DNA of 64,000 nucleotides from Solirubrobacteraceae bacterium (GCA_023230855.1 JALNWQ010000003.1:186001-250000), one strand, 5' to 3'; shown: positions 46,995 to 56,141, counted from the stretch's first letter. Program-made: numbers and translations. Notes: generated by a model from the sequence alone, not told the origin.

Positions 46995-48920
46995 TCAGCG
47001 GCCCACAGGCCCGAGCACCGCGCGCGTCGGCGCGCCGACCGACCACACGGCGCCGTCCAGGCGGTCGCGGGCGACCTGCCACACCGGCTTGGGGCGCCCG
47101 TGGTACGTCAGCAGGCCCTTGCGGTGCAGGCCGTCGCGCTTGGCCTGCTTGCGCGGGGTGCCACCGGTCCACCCGGGCTTGATCCCGAACTCGCGCAGCG
47201 TCCAGTAGATCGCGCCCGACAGGTCGGTGCGGGCGTCGATGACGTTCATCACCCGCTTGAGGTAGCGGGCCTGGTACTCGCGGGTCCCCTTGACGCTCCG
47301 CGATCCGCGCCGCACCCCCTCGGCCCCCATCTCGGTGATGGCGATCGCCTGCGACGGGTACTGCCGCCGGGTCCGCTCGAGGAACGGCGCGAGGTCGGCG
47401 AGCCGCCGGACGGAGTGCTTCCGCGGGCCGTTGTACCACCCGAAGTACACGTTGAGGCCCAGGACCGGGAACGCCGCGTACGCCGCCTGCGCGGGATAGC
47501 CGGGCAGGCTCCGCAGGTCGACCGCCGCGGGGACGGTCGGGTCGAGCTCGGTCGCGGTCCGCAGCGCCTCCGCGAGGTAGATCCGACTGGCGGGACGGCG
47601 GTCGGGGTCGGACGCCAGCTCGTTCGCGACGGAGTGGACGATGACCGACGGGTGGTGGCGCGTGGCGAGGATCGCCCGACGGTTGGACCGCAGCGCGTCG
47701 TTGAATCCCGCCTCGGTCCGCAGCCGACGGTCGTGCTGGTACACCGGGGCCTGCGACCAGACCATGATCCCCGCCTCGTCGAGCGCCGACAGCAGCCGCT
47801 CGTCGAGGCTGTAGTGGGCGCGGGTGACGTTCGCCCCGCTGGCGCGCAGCTCGTCGACGGTGCGGGCGACGTCGGCGTCGGTCATCGCCGCGCCACGGCC
47901 GGGGACGTCCTCCTGGATCGACGCGCCGCGCAGGCGCAGGACGTGGCCGTTGAGCTTGAGCCGCCCGCCCGCGACGGTGACGCGCCGCAGGCCGATCCGA
48001 CGCTCGACGCGCTGCTCCACCCGGCCGCTCGGCGCGACGAGCTCGAGCGTCGCGCGGTGCAGCACCGGCGACGCCGGGGTCCAGAGCGCGCCCGGCGCCG
48101 GCACGTCCATCCGGACCCGGGCCTCCGCCCGGCCGACGAGCGACCCGAGCGACTGCTCGGCGACGGCGATCCGGCGACCCTGCGGGTCGTGGACGGTCAG
48201 TCGTGCCCGTCCCCCGGCGAACAGCGACGTCGAGCGGTTGAGGACCGTCGCGCGGACCCGCACCACGCCCTCGCAGCGTCCGGCGTCGTCGCAGGTCGCG
48301 TCGCCCAGCACGCCCGGGTCGGTGGCGTGGAGCCGACCGCGGGGGACCAGGTGGACGGGGCGGGTGATCCCGGTCCAGTTCCACCAGCCCTCGCTGATCC
48401 GCTCCGGTCGACGACCGTCGACCCGCACCGCGACGGTGATCGTCCGGCCGTGCATGTCGGGCGGTATCAGCACCTCGAACGGCGCGTACGGATCGTCGCT
48501 CGAGCCGATCGGGCGACCGTCGGCGTAGACGTTGGCGGTGCGCCGCACGGCGTCGAACCGCAAGGCCCACCCGCCGCCGTCGGGCGCGGTCGGCACCGCG
48601 ACGCGCCGGTCGTACCACCACACGCCGCTCGCGAACCCGCGCCTGGTGAGCGACGCGTCGGTGACGTCGGGGACGGTGACCGGGACCCGATCCGGTCCCT
48701 CGCCGCGGTGCCGGCCGATCGCGAGCCCGTCGTCGGCCCGGTCCGGGGCGCGGTGCCAGCCGTCGTCGAGCCGCTGGGCCGGTGACGGCGCCGTCCCGTC
48801 GGTCACCGCGGCGGACGGCTCGGCGGTCGGCCACGCCAACAGCGCGACCGACAGGATGGCCCCGACGACGGGCCCGATCCGCAGGACGTGGAGCAACGAC
48901 CGCCTCACGCCCCCGATCAT
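46995..48920 (-). CDS. Secreted glycoside hydrolase family 2 enzyme
   Basis: 641 residues. A signal sequence (about 10-38) is followed by the GH2 sugar-binding jelly roll (85-195), an immunoglobulin-like domain (205-305) and a TIM barrel. The acid/base is E434 in SVANE and the nucleophile is E530 in ITEMGAEG. The start of the barrel, KLNGHVLRLRGASIQED, is typical. The sugar specificity (beta-galactoside, glucuronide or mannoside) is not clear. Probably in one unit with the PfkB-like gene downstream. Confidence 0.88.
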   Translation of the reverse strand: MIGGVRRSLLHVLRIGPVVGAILSVALLAWPTAEPSAAVTDGTAPSPAQRLDDGWHRAPDRADDGLAIGRHRGEGPDRVPVTVPDVTDASLTRRGFASGVWWYDRRVAVPTAPDGGGWALRFDAVRRTANVYADGRPIGSSDDPYAPFEVLIPPDMHGRTITVAVRVDGRRPERISEGWWNWTGITRPVHLVPRGRLHATDPGVLGDATCDDAGRCEGVVRVRATVLNRSTSLFAGGRARLTVHDPQGRRIAVAEQSLGSLVGRAEARVRMDVPAPGALWTPASPVLHRATLELVAPSGRVEQRVERRIGLRRVTVAGGRLKLNGHVLRLRGASIQEDVPGRGAAMTDADVARTVDELRASGANVTRAHYSLDERLLSALDEAGIMVWSQAPVYQHDRRLRTEAGFNDALRSNRRAILATRHHPSVIVHSVANELASDPDRRPASRIYLAEALRTATELDPTVPAAVDLRSLPGYPAQAAYAAFPVLGLNVYFGWYNGPRKHSVRRLADLAPFLERTRRQYPSQAIAITEMGAEGVRRGSRSVKGTREYQARYLKRVMNVIDARTDLSGAIYWTLREFGIKPGWTGGTPRKQAKRDGLHRKGLLTYHGRPKPVWQVARDRLDGAVWSVGAPTRAVLGPVGR

Positions 48921-48964
48921 CCCCTACCGCGGGCCTCGCTGCCGCAACCGGCATAGTTGGGGCC

Positions 48965-49438
48965 ATGACCGACGTGGTGGAGCTTCCGGACATCGAGGAC
49001 CGCGACGACTGCGAGCGGCTCGTCCGCGCGTTCTACGAGCGGGCGATGGTCGACCCGATCATCGGCTACCTCTTCGTCGACATCGCCAAGCTCGACCTCG
49101 ACGCCCACATCCCGGTCATCACGTCGTTCTGGGAGACGATCCTGCTCGGCGCCAAGTCGTACGGCGGCGGCGCGTTCCACGTCCACGCCGACCTGCACGC
49201 CAAGGCCCCACTGCAGCGCGGGCACTTCGACCGCTGGCTCGCGCTGTGGACGATGTCCGTCGACGAGCTCTTCGCCGGACCGAAGGCCGAGGAGTCCAAG
49301 GCGCACGCGCACCGCGTGGCGCGCGCGTTCCACCGGCGCCTCAACGGCCTTCCGCCGGACTTCCTGTCGATCCGGCCCAAGGGCGAGATCGTCGTGACGA
49401 AGCACGGCCCGCCGTCGGTCCTCGACCTGGCGGGGTAG
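48965..49438 (+). CDS. Group III truncated haemoglobin
   Basis: 157 residues from the ATG at 48965. Proximal haem His is H87 in RGHFDRWLALW; ITSFWETILLG and FYERAMVDPIIGYLF are typical of the group III (trHbP) class. Bacterial members bind oxygen or NO; a role in NO or oxygen defence is inferred. The frame extends upstream to 48782 but that part overlaps the secreted glycosidase gene. Confidence 0.88.
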   Translation: MTDVVELPDIEDRDDCERLVRAFYERAMVDPIIGYLFVDIAKLDLDAHIPVITSFWETILLGAKSYGGGAFHVHADLHAKAPLQRGHFDRWLALWTMSVDELFAGPKAEESKAHAHRVARAFHRRLNGLPPDFLSIRPKGEIVVTKHGPPSVLDLAG

Positions 49439-49458
49439 CGGATCACGGCGGAACGACG

Positions 49459-49516
49459 GTCGCCGCGACATCCGTTCCGGGACGTGGTCGCTCCATGACC
49501 ACCCGGCGGAGCGGAT
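49459..49516. terminator. Inverted repeats after the truncated haemoglobin gene
   Basis: Two possible hairpins in the convergent gap: CGGAACG ... CGTTCCG (7-bp arms, long loop) and GTGGTC-gctccat-GACCAC (6-bp arms). Coordinates are approximate. Possible transcription stop between two converging genes. Confidence 0.3.
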
Positions 49517-49553
49517 CGGGCGGCCGGGGCCGACCGGGCGGAACCGTCCCGGA

Positions 49554-50153
49554 TCAGCCGGCCCGGAGCCGCGCGGCGGCGGCGCGCAGGTCGTCCAGGC
49601 CGGACGGGCGGCCGACGACCGCCAGCCGCCCGGTCGCGTCGACGCCGCGCAGCGACGGGGTGCTGTCGGCGTGCAGCAGGTCCGGCAGGTCGTCGAGCGA
49701 CACCGTGGGCACCCCGGGCAACGGGGTGGCGGCCCGGTGCGTGGCCGCGGCGTCGCGGCGCAGCGCCAGGACGCTGACGATCCGGATCTCGTCGTCGAGC
49801 TCGGTGCGGAGGGCGGTCATCGCGTCCTCCAGGCCGGCGCAGCTCCAGCAGGACGGGGAGTGGTAGACGAGCAGCGTCGGCCGCGCGGCGGGCCCGGCCA
49901 GGTGGAGCGCGTCGACGTCCGCCGTCGACGACGCGACGAGCGGCACGGTCGTCTCGGCGACGACGCGACCGACGAGGTCCGCCGGGTCCGGGGACCACAG
50001 ATCGCCCTCGTCCTCGAGCACCGATCCGCCGTCCAGGGCGTCCAGCCGCGCGCGCAGCTCCCCGACCTGGCGGAGCAGGACGAGCGTCACCGCGACGAGC
50101 AGCGCGACGACGATCCAGCCCAGGACCGCCGACACGACCCAGACGTCGCTCAC
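49554..50153 (-). CDS. Membrane-anchored thioredoxin-like protein (MauD-like)
   Basis: 199 residues from a GTG overlapping the stop of the MauE-like gene. One N-terminal membrane helix (about 10-28), then a thioredoxin-fold domain on the outer side with C102 and C105 in SPSCWSCAGL and VPTVSLDDLPDLLHADSTPS later. The CWSC pair and the MauE partner suggest disulfide exchange outside the membrane. No methylamine dehydrogenase is present, so the classical Mau role does not apply. Confidence 0.8.
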   Translation of the reverse strand: MSDVWVVSAVLGWIVVALLVAVTLVLLRQVGELRARLDALDGGSVLEDEGDLWSPDPADLVGRVVAETTVPLVASSTADVDALHLAGPAARPTLLVYHSPSCWSCAGLEDAMTALRTELDDEIRIVSVLALRRDAAATHRAATPLPGVPTVSLDDLPDLLHADSTPSLRGVDATGRLAVVGRPSGLDDLRAAAARLRAG

Positions 50154-50698
50154 CGCGCGACCCCGCCGACCACCCCGCGCCCCCCCGGCCGCTCGCGCCA
50201 CAGCGCGACCGCCAGCGGCCACGCGCACGCCGCGCCGAGCGCGACGGTCGCCGCCCCCGCCAGCTCCTGCGTCCCGAGGTCGAGCGGCGCCCGGCCGGGC
50301 TCCACGACGATGGCGACCGCGGCCGCGACGAGGAGGAGGTTGCGGATCCGTCCACCGGACGCGTCGCCGTCGCCCCCGGCCCCGAAGCAGTTGCAGGGGA
50401 CGAGCGGCTCGTCGTCGGGATCGGTCGCGCGCACCGCCCGCTCGACGGCGGTCAGCGCCACGATGAACGCCAGCAGCAGCACCGCGGACGCCACCGCCGC
50501 GACGCGCGGGGCGACGCCGGCCACGAGCACCACGGCGAGCGCCGCCTCGAGCGGCGGCAGCGTCCGCACGACGATCCGCGTGGCGGTCGGCCCGACGACC
50601 ATGCCGACGGTGCCGGCGAACGCGGCCGGGTCGCGGAGCTTGGCGGCCGCGGCGAGAGCGAACGTCCCCGCCAGCAGCAGGACGAGCGCTGCGGACAT
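50150..50698 (-). CDS. MauE/DoxX-like four-helix membrane protein
   Basis: 182 residues, about four helices. FALAAAAKLRDPAAFAGTVG at the start and PCNCFGAGG between helices are typical of MauE-like proteins; the CNC cysteines probably relay electrons to the thioredoxin-like partner in the next gene, which overlaps it by four bases. Confidence 0.82.
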   Translation of the reverse strand: MSAALVLLLAGTFALAAAAKLRDPAAFAGTVGMVVGPTATRIVVRTLPPLEAALAVVLVAGVAPRVAAVASAVLLLAFIVALTAVERAVRATDPDDEPLVPCNCFGAGGDGDASGGRIRNLLLVAAAVAIVVEPGRAPLDLGTQELAGAATVALGAACAWPLAVALWRERPGGRGVVGGVAR

Positions 50699-50767
50699 CG
50701 TGCGGGACTGTACCCCGCGGCGCCCGCCGCGCCGGTCGACGCCCGCCAGGCTCTAAGGTGCCCCGCG

Positions 50768-52660
50768 ATGTCGACGGCGGACGACGCGCAACGGCCCGAC
50801 CCGGATCGCGGTGACGCCGGGGCCCCCGAGACCCCCACCGCCGACCGCTCGCACGTCTGGTGGTGGGCGCTCGGCGCCATCGTCCTCGTCGGCCTGCTGC
50901 TGCGGCTGTGGGGCATCCGCTGGGGCCTGCCGTTCGCGTACAACCTCGACGAGCGCTCGCACTTCGTGCCGCGGTCGGTGGAGTTCTTCGCGTCCGGGTC
51001 GATCGACCCCGACTACCAGCTCAACCCGGCCGGGCTCATCCAGTGGATCGCCGCCGCGCTGTGGCTCACGCACTGGTCCTCCGACGGGATCGTCGACACC
51101 TGGCGCACCGATCCGGGGCAGATCTGGACGATCGCCCGGGTCGCGTCGGCGCTGCTGTCGACCGCGGCGATCGCCCTGCTGTACCTCGCCGGGTCGCGGC
51201 TGTTCGACCGCCGGGTCGGCCTCGTCGCGGCGGCGATCCTCGCCACCGCGTTCCTGCCGGTGCACTACGGCCACCTGGCGCTCAACGACGGCCCGTCGCT
51301 GGCGTTCACCGCCCTGGGCCTGTTCGCGATCGCGGGCATCGTCCGGTTCGGTCGACGGCGCGACTACGTCCTGGCCGGCGCGGCGCTCGGCGCGGCGATG
51401 GGGTTCAAGTACAACGCGGCGTTCGTCGGCCTGCCGCTCGGCACCGCCGCGCTCCTCCACGCGACCGGCTGGCGGTGGGGGGACCTGCGGTCGACCGACG
51501 ACGGCGCGGCGCGCGACAGGGGCGCCGACCTGCGGGCCGGCCTGCGGCTGCCGCTCTGGCGTCCGGCGCTCCTCGGCCTCGTCCTCGCGGGCGCGGCGAC
51601 CGTCGCGGCGTTCTTCGTCTGCAACCCGTACGCGTTCCTCCGCCCCGCGTTCTTCCTCGACCAGGTCGAGCATCTGTCGAACTACACGAAGGGCGGCCTG
51701 CTGCTCGGCGAGACCCAGTCGTCCGGGTACCGCTACTACGCGTGGTCGCTCGGGTGGGGCTTCGGCCTGCTGCCGCTCGCGCTGGCGTTCGTCGGGGGCC
51801 TGCGGATGCTCGCCGCCGCCCGGTGGCAGGCGCTGATCCTGCTGCCCGCCCCGCTGATCTTCCTGCTGTACGTGGGGTCGCAGGGCCGGTACTTCGCCCG
51901 CTACGCGATGCCGGTCTACCCGCTGCTGGCGCTCATCGCGGCGGCCGGCGCGGTGTGGCTGGCGACCTGGCTGCTCGACCGCGCCCGGGCCCGCGGCGGC
52001 GTGCGGGTGGCGCTCGGCGTCGTCGCGGCGGCGATCGTCCTCGCCCAGGGCGTCGTGAACGTCGTCCACAACAACGGCGTCCTCACCGAGGAGGACACGC
52101 GCAGCTCCGCACGGGCGTGGATGGTCGACAACGTCCCGCCGGGGACGACCCTCGTCGTCGAGCCGATGATGCCGAAGGAGTGGTACGCCGACGGGGCCCG
52201 CCTGCCCGACCCGCGCTCGCACGAGGGGTACCGCTGGTCGCGACTGGTGCGGACCGGCGCCGACAAGGAGGCGCTGATCGAGCGGTACCCGGAGCGGCGC
52301 GGCCAGATCCGCCGGCCGGCGGACTTCGCGAACTACGGGTTCACGCTCTTCCCCGAGCTGCTCGACTTCTACCGCGAGAAGGGCGCCTGCTGGATCGTGT
52401 CGGGCGCGCTGCAGTCGGGCCGGTCGTTCAACAACCCGCACCGGGTGCCGCAGGCCATCCGCTACTACCGCGCGCTGGAGCGCCAGTCCGACCTGCGGTT
52501 CGCGATCGACGCCACCGACCGCGGATCGGTCGACGCGCACTACTTCCAGTACGACCTGGCGTTCAACTTCCTCCCCCGCCGCTACGAGCGCCCCGGCGGC
52601 GCGATGCGCGTCTACCAGCTGCGCGACTGCACCCCGCGGGTGGCGAAGCCCGGGACCTGA
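50768..52660 (+). CDS. GT39-type membrane glycosyltransferase (ArnT/PMT-like)
   Basis: 630 residues, about ten to twelve helices and a C-terminal soluble domain (about 440-630). The first loop contains YNLDERSHFVPRSVEFFASG, with the Asp-Glu pair used as catalytic base in ArnT/PMT-like GT-C enzymes. These use polyprenyl-phosphate sugars as donors and act at the outer face of the membrane. The neighbouring decaprenyl-phosphate phosphoribosyltransferase would supply a lipid-linked pentose; donor and acceptor are inferred. Confidence 0.85.
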   Translation: MSTADDAQRPDPDRGDAGAPETPTADRSHVWWWALGAIVLVGLLLRLWGIRWGLPFAYNLDERSHFVPRSVEFFASGSIDPDYQLNPAGLIQWIAAALWLTHWSSDGIVDTWRTDPGQIWTIARVASALLSTAAIALLYLAGSRLFDRRVGLVAAAILATAFLPVHYGHLALNDGPSLAFTALGLFAIAGIVRFGRRRDYVLAGAALGAAMGFKYNAAFVGLPLGTAALLHATGWRWGDLRSTDDGAARDRGADLRAGLRLPLWRPALLGLVLAGAATVAAFFVCNPYAFLRPAFFLDQVEHLSNYTKGGLLLGETQSSGYRYYAWSLGWGFGLLPLALAFVGGLRMLAAARWQALILLPAPLIFLLYVGSQGRYFARYAMPVYPLLALIAAAGAVWLATWLLDRARARGGVRVALGVVAAAIVLAQGVVNVVHNNGVLTEEDTRSSARAWMVDNVPPGTTLVVEPMMPKEWYADGARLPDPRSHEGYRWSRLVRTGADKEALIERYPERRGQIRRPADFANYGFTLFPELLDFYREKGACWIVSGALQSGRSFNNPHRVPQAIRYYRALERQSDLRFAIDATDRGSVDAHYFQYDLAFNFLPRRYERPGGAMRVYQLRDCTPRVAKPGT

Positions 52661-52685
52661 CCTGAGCGGCGGGGCGGGGCCGGGC

Positions 52686-52747
52686 CGGGTGCCGGGTGCC
52701 GGGCGGGGGCCGGGTGCCGGGCGGGGGCCGGGTGCCGGGCGGGCCGG
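52686..52747. repeat. Short GC-rich tandem repeat, period about 18 bp
   Basis: GTGCCGGGCGGGGGCCGG is repeated about three times, with a partial copy at each end, just after the glycosyltransferase stop. It is purely G/C/T on this strand. Confidence 0.7.
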
Positions 52748-52968
52748 ACGATGCGACGAACCCCGCCACATCCGGCGGCAAACGTCACCCGACCCCCAAC
52801 GCCGGGCCGGACCGGGGCGGACGATGCGACGAACCCCGCCGAAACCGGCGGCAAACGTCACCCGACCCCCAACCTCGGGCCGCACCGGGCCGAACGATGT
52901 GACGAACCCCGCCACATCCGACGGCAAACGTCACCCGACCCCCAACCCCGGACCGGAGGACCGGACCG
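52740..52968. repeat. Three exact-period 73-bp tandem repeats
   Basis: GATG(C/T)GACGAACCCCGCC begins at 52750, 52823 and 52896. Each unit holds CCGCC-(6 bases)-GGCGG (GACGG in copy 3), flanked by GACGAACC and CAAACGTC, so a nested hairpin can form. Copy 3 has GTGACG paired with CGTCAC, a longer outer stem. With the 18-bp repeats, this fills the 334-base gap between convergent genes (52661-52994). No coding potential: the period is not a multiple of three. Confidence 0.88.
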
Positions 52969-52994
52969 GACCGGCCCGGCCGGCGGCCGACCGG

Positions 52995-53615
52995 TCAGTC
53001 CCGCGACGCCCGGTCCGCCGCGACGAGCTGCGAGCGGACGTGCCACATGCGCTGCAGGGTGGTGAAGCTGCCGAGGGCCGCGAGGATCCAGATCGAGGCG
53101 GGGAGTAGGTCGACGCCGTCGATGAGCTCCTCGCCGCCGAGGACCAGGCCGACCGACAGGATCACGACGCGGACCGCGCGACTGCCGATGCCGGCCTTGC
53201 CGTCGAGGCCCAGGCCCTCGGCCCGCGCCCGCGTGTAGGACACCAGCAGCGACGTGACCGCCGCCAGCGACGCGAGCATCGCGTTGACGTCGTCGGCGTG
53301 CTTGGCGAAGACGAGGACGACCGCCGACAGGACGATGCCCTCCTCGATCCGGTCGAGCGTCGAGTCGAGGAACGCGCCGAACGTCGTGCCCTTGCCCGAC
53401 ATCCGCGAGTAGCGGCCGTCGAGCGTGTCCATGACCGACCCGAGGATGAACGCCACCCCCGCCAGGAGGAAGTGCTCCTGCCAGATGAGCACCGCGGCGA
53501 CGACGTTGCCCAGCAGGCCGGTCATCGAGATCGCGTTCGGCGTCAACGGCAGATCGACGAGCCACTGCTGAAACCGGGTGCGATCGGCGGGCGGGTTCGG
53601 GGAGGACGTCGTCAT
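52995..53615 (-). CDS. CDP-alcohol phosphatidyltransferase (probable phosphatidylinositol-phosphate synthase)
   Basis: 206 residues with about five helices. The catalytic pattern D63-x2-D66-G67-x2-S-R71-x8-G80-x3-D84-x3-D88 is present; S70 takes the place of the usual Ala. The enzyme joins a CDP-diacylglycerol to an alcohol. The inositol-phosphate synthase gene at 56346 suggests the alcohol is inositol 1-phosphate, giving phosphatidylinositol phosphate, as in mycobacteria. Phosphatidylglycerophosphate synthase is the alternative. Confidence 0.82.
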   Translation of the reverse strand: MTTSSPNPPADRTRFQQWLVDLPLTPNAISMTGLLGNVVAAVLIWQEHFLLAGVAFILGSVMDTLDGRYSRMSGKGTTFGAFLDSTLDRIEEGIVLSAVVLVFAKHADDVNAMLASLAAVTSLLVSYTRARAEGLGLDGKAGIGSRAVRVVILSVGLVLGGEELIDGVDLLPASIWILAALGSFTTLQRMWHVRSQLVAADRASRD

Positions 53616-53708
53616 GGGCCGACGAGGAGGGTACGCGAACGCCCGGTCCGCACCCGGACCGACCCCGCGAGCTCACGGCGCCCGGCGAATCCGGCAGACT
53701 CCACCGTC

Positions 53709-54629
53709 GTGCCCGCCGAAGCCATCGCGTCCGGGGCCGACGCGCCCGCCCCCGACGGGCCCACCGGGTCGCTCGCCGCCGGACTGGTGCGGGCCGCCCG
53801 GCCGAAGCAGTGGATCAAGAACGTCCTCGTCTTCGCCGCGCCGGCCGCCGGGGCCGGGCTCAACGACGGCGACGTCATCGTCAAGGCGCTCCTGACGTTC
53901 GTCGCGTTCTGCCTCGTGTCGAGCGCGACGTACATCCTCAACGACGTCGGCGACGTCGAGGCGGACCGGCGCCACCCGACGAAGCGCAACCGCCCGATCG
54001 CGTCGGGGGTCGTGGGGATCCCGGTCGCGATCGTCGCGGTCGTCGTGCTGCTGCTCGGCGGCCTGGGCCTGGCCTACGCGATCTCGTGGAAGCTCGGCCT
54101 GCTCCTCACCGGGTACAAGGCGCTGACGATCGCCTACACGTTCCGGTTGAAGCACACGGCGGTGCTCGACATCGTCATCGTCGCCAGCGGGTTCGTCGTC
54201 CGGGCGATCTCGGGCGGCGTGGCGGTCGACATCGCGCTGTCGAACTGGTTCCTCGCCGTCACGTGCTTCGGGTCGCTGTTCATGGTCGCCGGCAAGCGCC
54301 ACGGCGAGCTGTTGCACGTCGGCGACGGATCGACCCGCAAGGCGCTGGAGCAGTACACGCTGGAGTACCTGCGGTTCGTCGTGACGATGGCGGCCGCGGT
54401 GACGATCCTGACCTACTGCCTGTGGGCGTTCGAGCACCCCAAGACGAGCGACGTGCCGTGGTGGGGCCTGTCGATCGTGCCGTTCGTGCTGGGGATCATG
54501 CGCTACGCGCTGCTCGTCGACCAGGGCAAGGGCGGCGCCCCGGAGGAGCTCGTCGTCCGCGACCCGGGGCTCCGGCTCATCGGCGCCGCGTGGCTCGCGC
54601 TCTTCCTCGGGTCGGTCTACATCCACTGA
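53709..54629 (+). CDS. UbiA-family decaprenyl-phosphate phosphoribosyltransferase-like protein
   Basis: 306 residues from a GTG, about nine helices. RPKQWIKNVLVFAAP (31-45) and the Asp-rich NDVGDVEAD (78-86) with RHPTKRNRPIASG closely follow DPPR synthase (Rv3806c type), which transfers phosphoribose from PRPP to decaprenyl phosphate for arabinan synthesis. The second Asp-rich loop is less obvious. No epimerase genes (DprE1/E2) are in the window. Confidence 0.87.
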   Translation: MPAEAIASGADAPAPDGPTGSLAAGLVRAARPKQWIKNVLVFAAPAAGAGLNDGDVIVKALLTFVAFCLVSSATYILNDVGDVEADRRHPTKRNRPIASGVVGIPVAIVAVVVLLLGGLGLAYAISWKLGLLLTGYKALTIAYTFRLKHTAVLDIVIVASGFVVRAISGGVAVDIALSNWFLAVTCFGSLFMVAGKRHGELLHVGDGSTRKALEQYTLEYLRFVVTMAAAVTILTYCLWAFEHPKTSDVPWWGLSIVPFVLGIMRYALLVDQGKGGAPEELVVRDPGLRLIGAAWLALFLGSVYIH

Positions 54630-54667
54630 CCGTCGCACGGCGCCCGTCGGCGCGCTACCGTCGGACC

Positions 54668-56098
54668 ATGGCCTCGCGGCACGACGATCCTCCCTGCGGC
54701 CCCTCAGCGCGCTGGTGGCTCGCGACGGCCGCCACGGCCGCGATCGGTGGCCTGGCCCTCGCCGGTCCCGCATCGGCCACGCCCACGTCGGGCGAGCCCA
54801 CGCCGTGGTCGTTCTACCACGACGACGCGGTCAAGGCCCAGATGCTCCCGTGGACCCAGTCCCATCCCCACAAGAAGTTCAGCTACCCCGCCCCGGCCGG
54901 CAAGCAGAACGACTGGTACGCCGACAAGGGCACGGGCGGCATCCAGCAGGTGCGGGGCGCGAAGCGCGAGCGCCTCTACACCGAGCTGCTCGCGCGCACC
55001 CCGCAGGGCACGCTGCCCGACGCCCCGGCGGTCGACCCCGACATCAGCTGGGACCAGCGCAACGCCCAGTACATGAGCTACACGTCGGCGGCGACCAACA
55101 TCCTGCCCGGCCCGCAGACCGTCGGCCAGCGCAACGTCTACCTCGTCGAGCGGACGCGGGCCAGCCACGGCGAGGGTTCGCCGTGGGAGATCCGGAGCAC
55201 GAAGCTCATCAGCCGCGCGGCCGACGGCGGCCCCGCCGACGGCGACTCGTGGAGCGCGCGCCTGCCGGGGAGCCAGAACCAGAAGGCCCGCCGGATCGCG
55301 TTCGTGTCGGCCGCGTCCAACCTCGTGTCCGGCGACGACAACGGCCGGCCCGACGTCTTCGTCCGCAGCACGTCCGGGTCGCGGATGACCCGGATCCCGT
55401 CGCGGAGCAAGGAGGGCGCGAGCGAGGTCGCCATCGCCGGCCAGCGCGCCATGCGGGGCGAGGAGCCCGCGCTGATGTGGGTCGACGGCGGCGACCTGTG
55501 GTTCCTCGACGGGTCGAAGTGGGAGAGCGGCAAGAAGAAGGTCGGCAAGCCGAAGCGCCTCGCCAAGGGCGGCGTGAGTCGTCCCGACATGACCTACACC
55601 GGGGTCGGCTACAGCTTCGAGAAGGACGGCTGGGTCTGGGCCGGCGACACCCGCAAGGGCAAGCCGCGCAAGATCGCCCGCGGCGCCCACTCCTCCGTCG
55701 ACGGCGGCGCGTTCTGGAAGAACCGGCGGCCGTTCGGCGAGGTCCGCTACGTGACGTACGAGCGCGACGGCCACGTCTACAACAGCTACGTCGGCACGAA
55801 GTACAACTCGCGGACGAAGAAGATCGACTACAAGGGCGGTCGCAAGGTCCGCACCGACAGCGGGTTCGCCGGCCGCACCCCGGCGACCGCGACCGGCGGT
55901 CCGCAGGTCCTCTTCAGCCACGGCCCGTTCGTGTACGGCTGGCTCACGAACCAGAAGGACATCAAGCAGGCGCAGACCGTGTGCCCGGTCGGCACCGGCG
56001 ACGTCACCGACCTGCAGGTGAGCCACACCTGGAACTACATCGCGTTCTCGTGCTCCGGCGGCGCGCTGTACTTCAGCTACCTGGGCCCCTTCAAGTAG
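54668..56098 (+). CDS. Secreted TolB/beta-propeller-like protein
   Basis: 476 residues. Signal peptide 1-37 (ATAAIGGLALAGPASA). The mature protein shows propeller-type repeats such as FVSAASNLVSGDDNGRPDVF and YMSYTSAATNILPG, and it is rich in Lys/Gly/Tyr in the C-terminal half (KKVGKPKRLAKGG, SYVGTKYNSRTKK). No catalytic motif seen. An extracellular binding or structural role is possible. Confidence 0.7.
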   Translation: MASRHDDPPCGPSARWWLATAATAAIGGLALAGPASATPTSGEPTPWSFYHDDAVKAQMLPWTQSHPHKKFSYPAPAGKQNDWYADKGTGGIQQVRGAKRERLYTELLARTPQGTLPDAPAVDPDISWDQRNAQYMSYTSAATNILPGPQTVGQRNVYLVERTRASHGEGSPWEIRSTKLISRAADGGPADGDSWSARLPGSQNQKARRIAFVSAASNLVSGDDNGRPDVFVRSTSGSRMTRIPSRSKEGASEVAIAGQRAMRGEEPALMWVDGGDLWFLDGSKWESGKKKVGKPKRLAKGGVSRPDMTYTGVGYSFEKDGWVWAGDTRKGKPRKIARGAHSSVDGGAFWKNRRPFGEVRYVTYERDGHVYNSYVGTKYNSRTKKIDYKGGRKVRTDSGFAGRTPATATGGPQVLFSHGPFVYGWLTNQKDIKQAQTVCPVGTGDVTDLQVSHTWNYIAFSCSGGALYFSYLGPFK

Positions 56099-56113
56099 GC
56101 CCCCGGGCGGGTC

Positions 56114-56141
56114 GGCAGGTCCTCGCGCGCGCGGACCTGCC
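56114..56141. terminator. Hairpin after the secreted propeller gene
   Basis: GGCAGGTCC and GGACCTGCC form a perfect 9-bp stem around a 10-base GC loop, 15 bases after the stop codon. Candidate terminator before the inositol-phosphate synthase gene. Farther on, GTTCCT-cgcca-AGGAAC (56233-56249) is a small inverted repeat of unknown use. Confidence 0.55.

Noticed and set aside
52740..52968. Repeat array considered as CRISPR
   Set aside because: Only three units, 73-bp period with the whole unit conserved, so there are no unique spacers, and no cas genes nearby.
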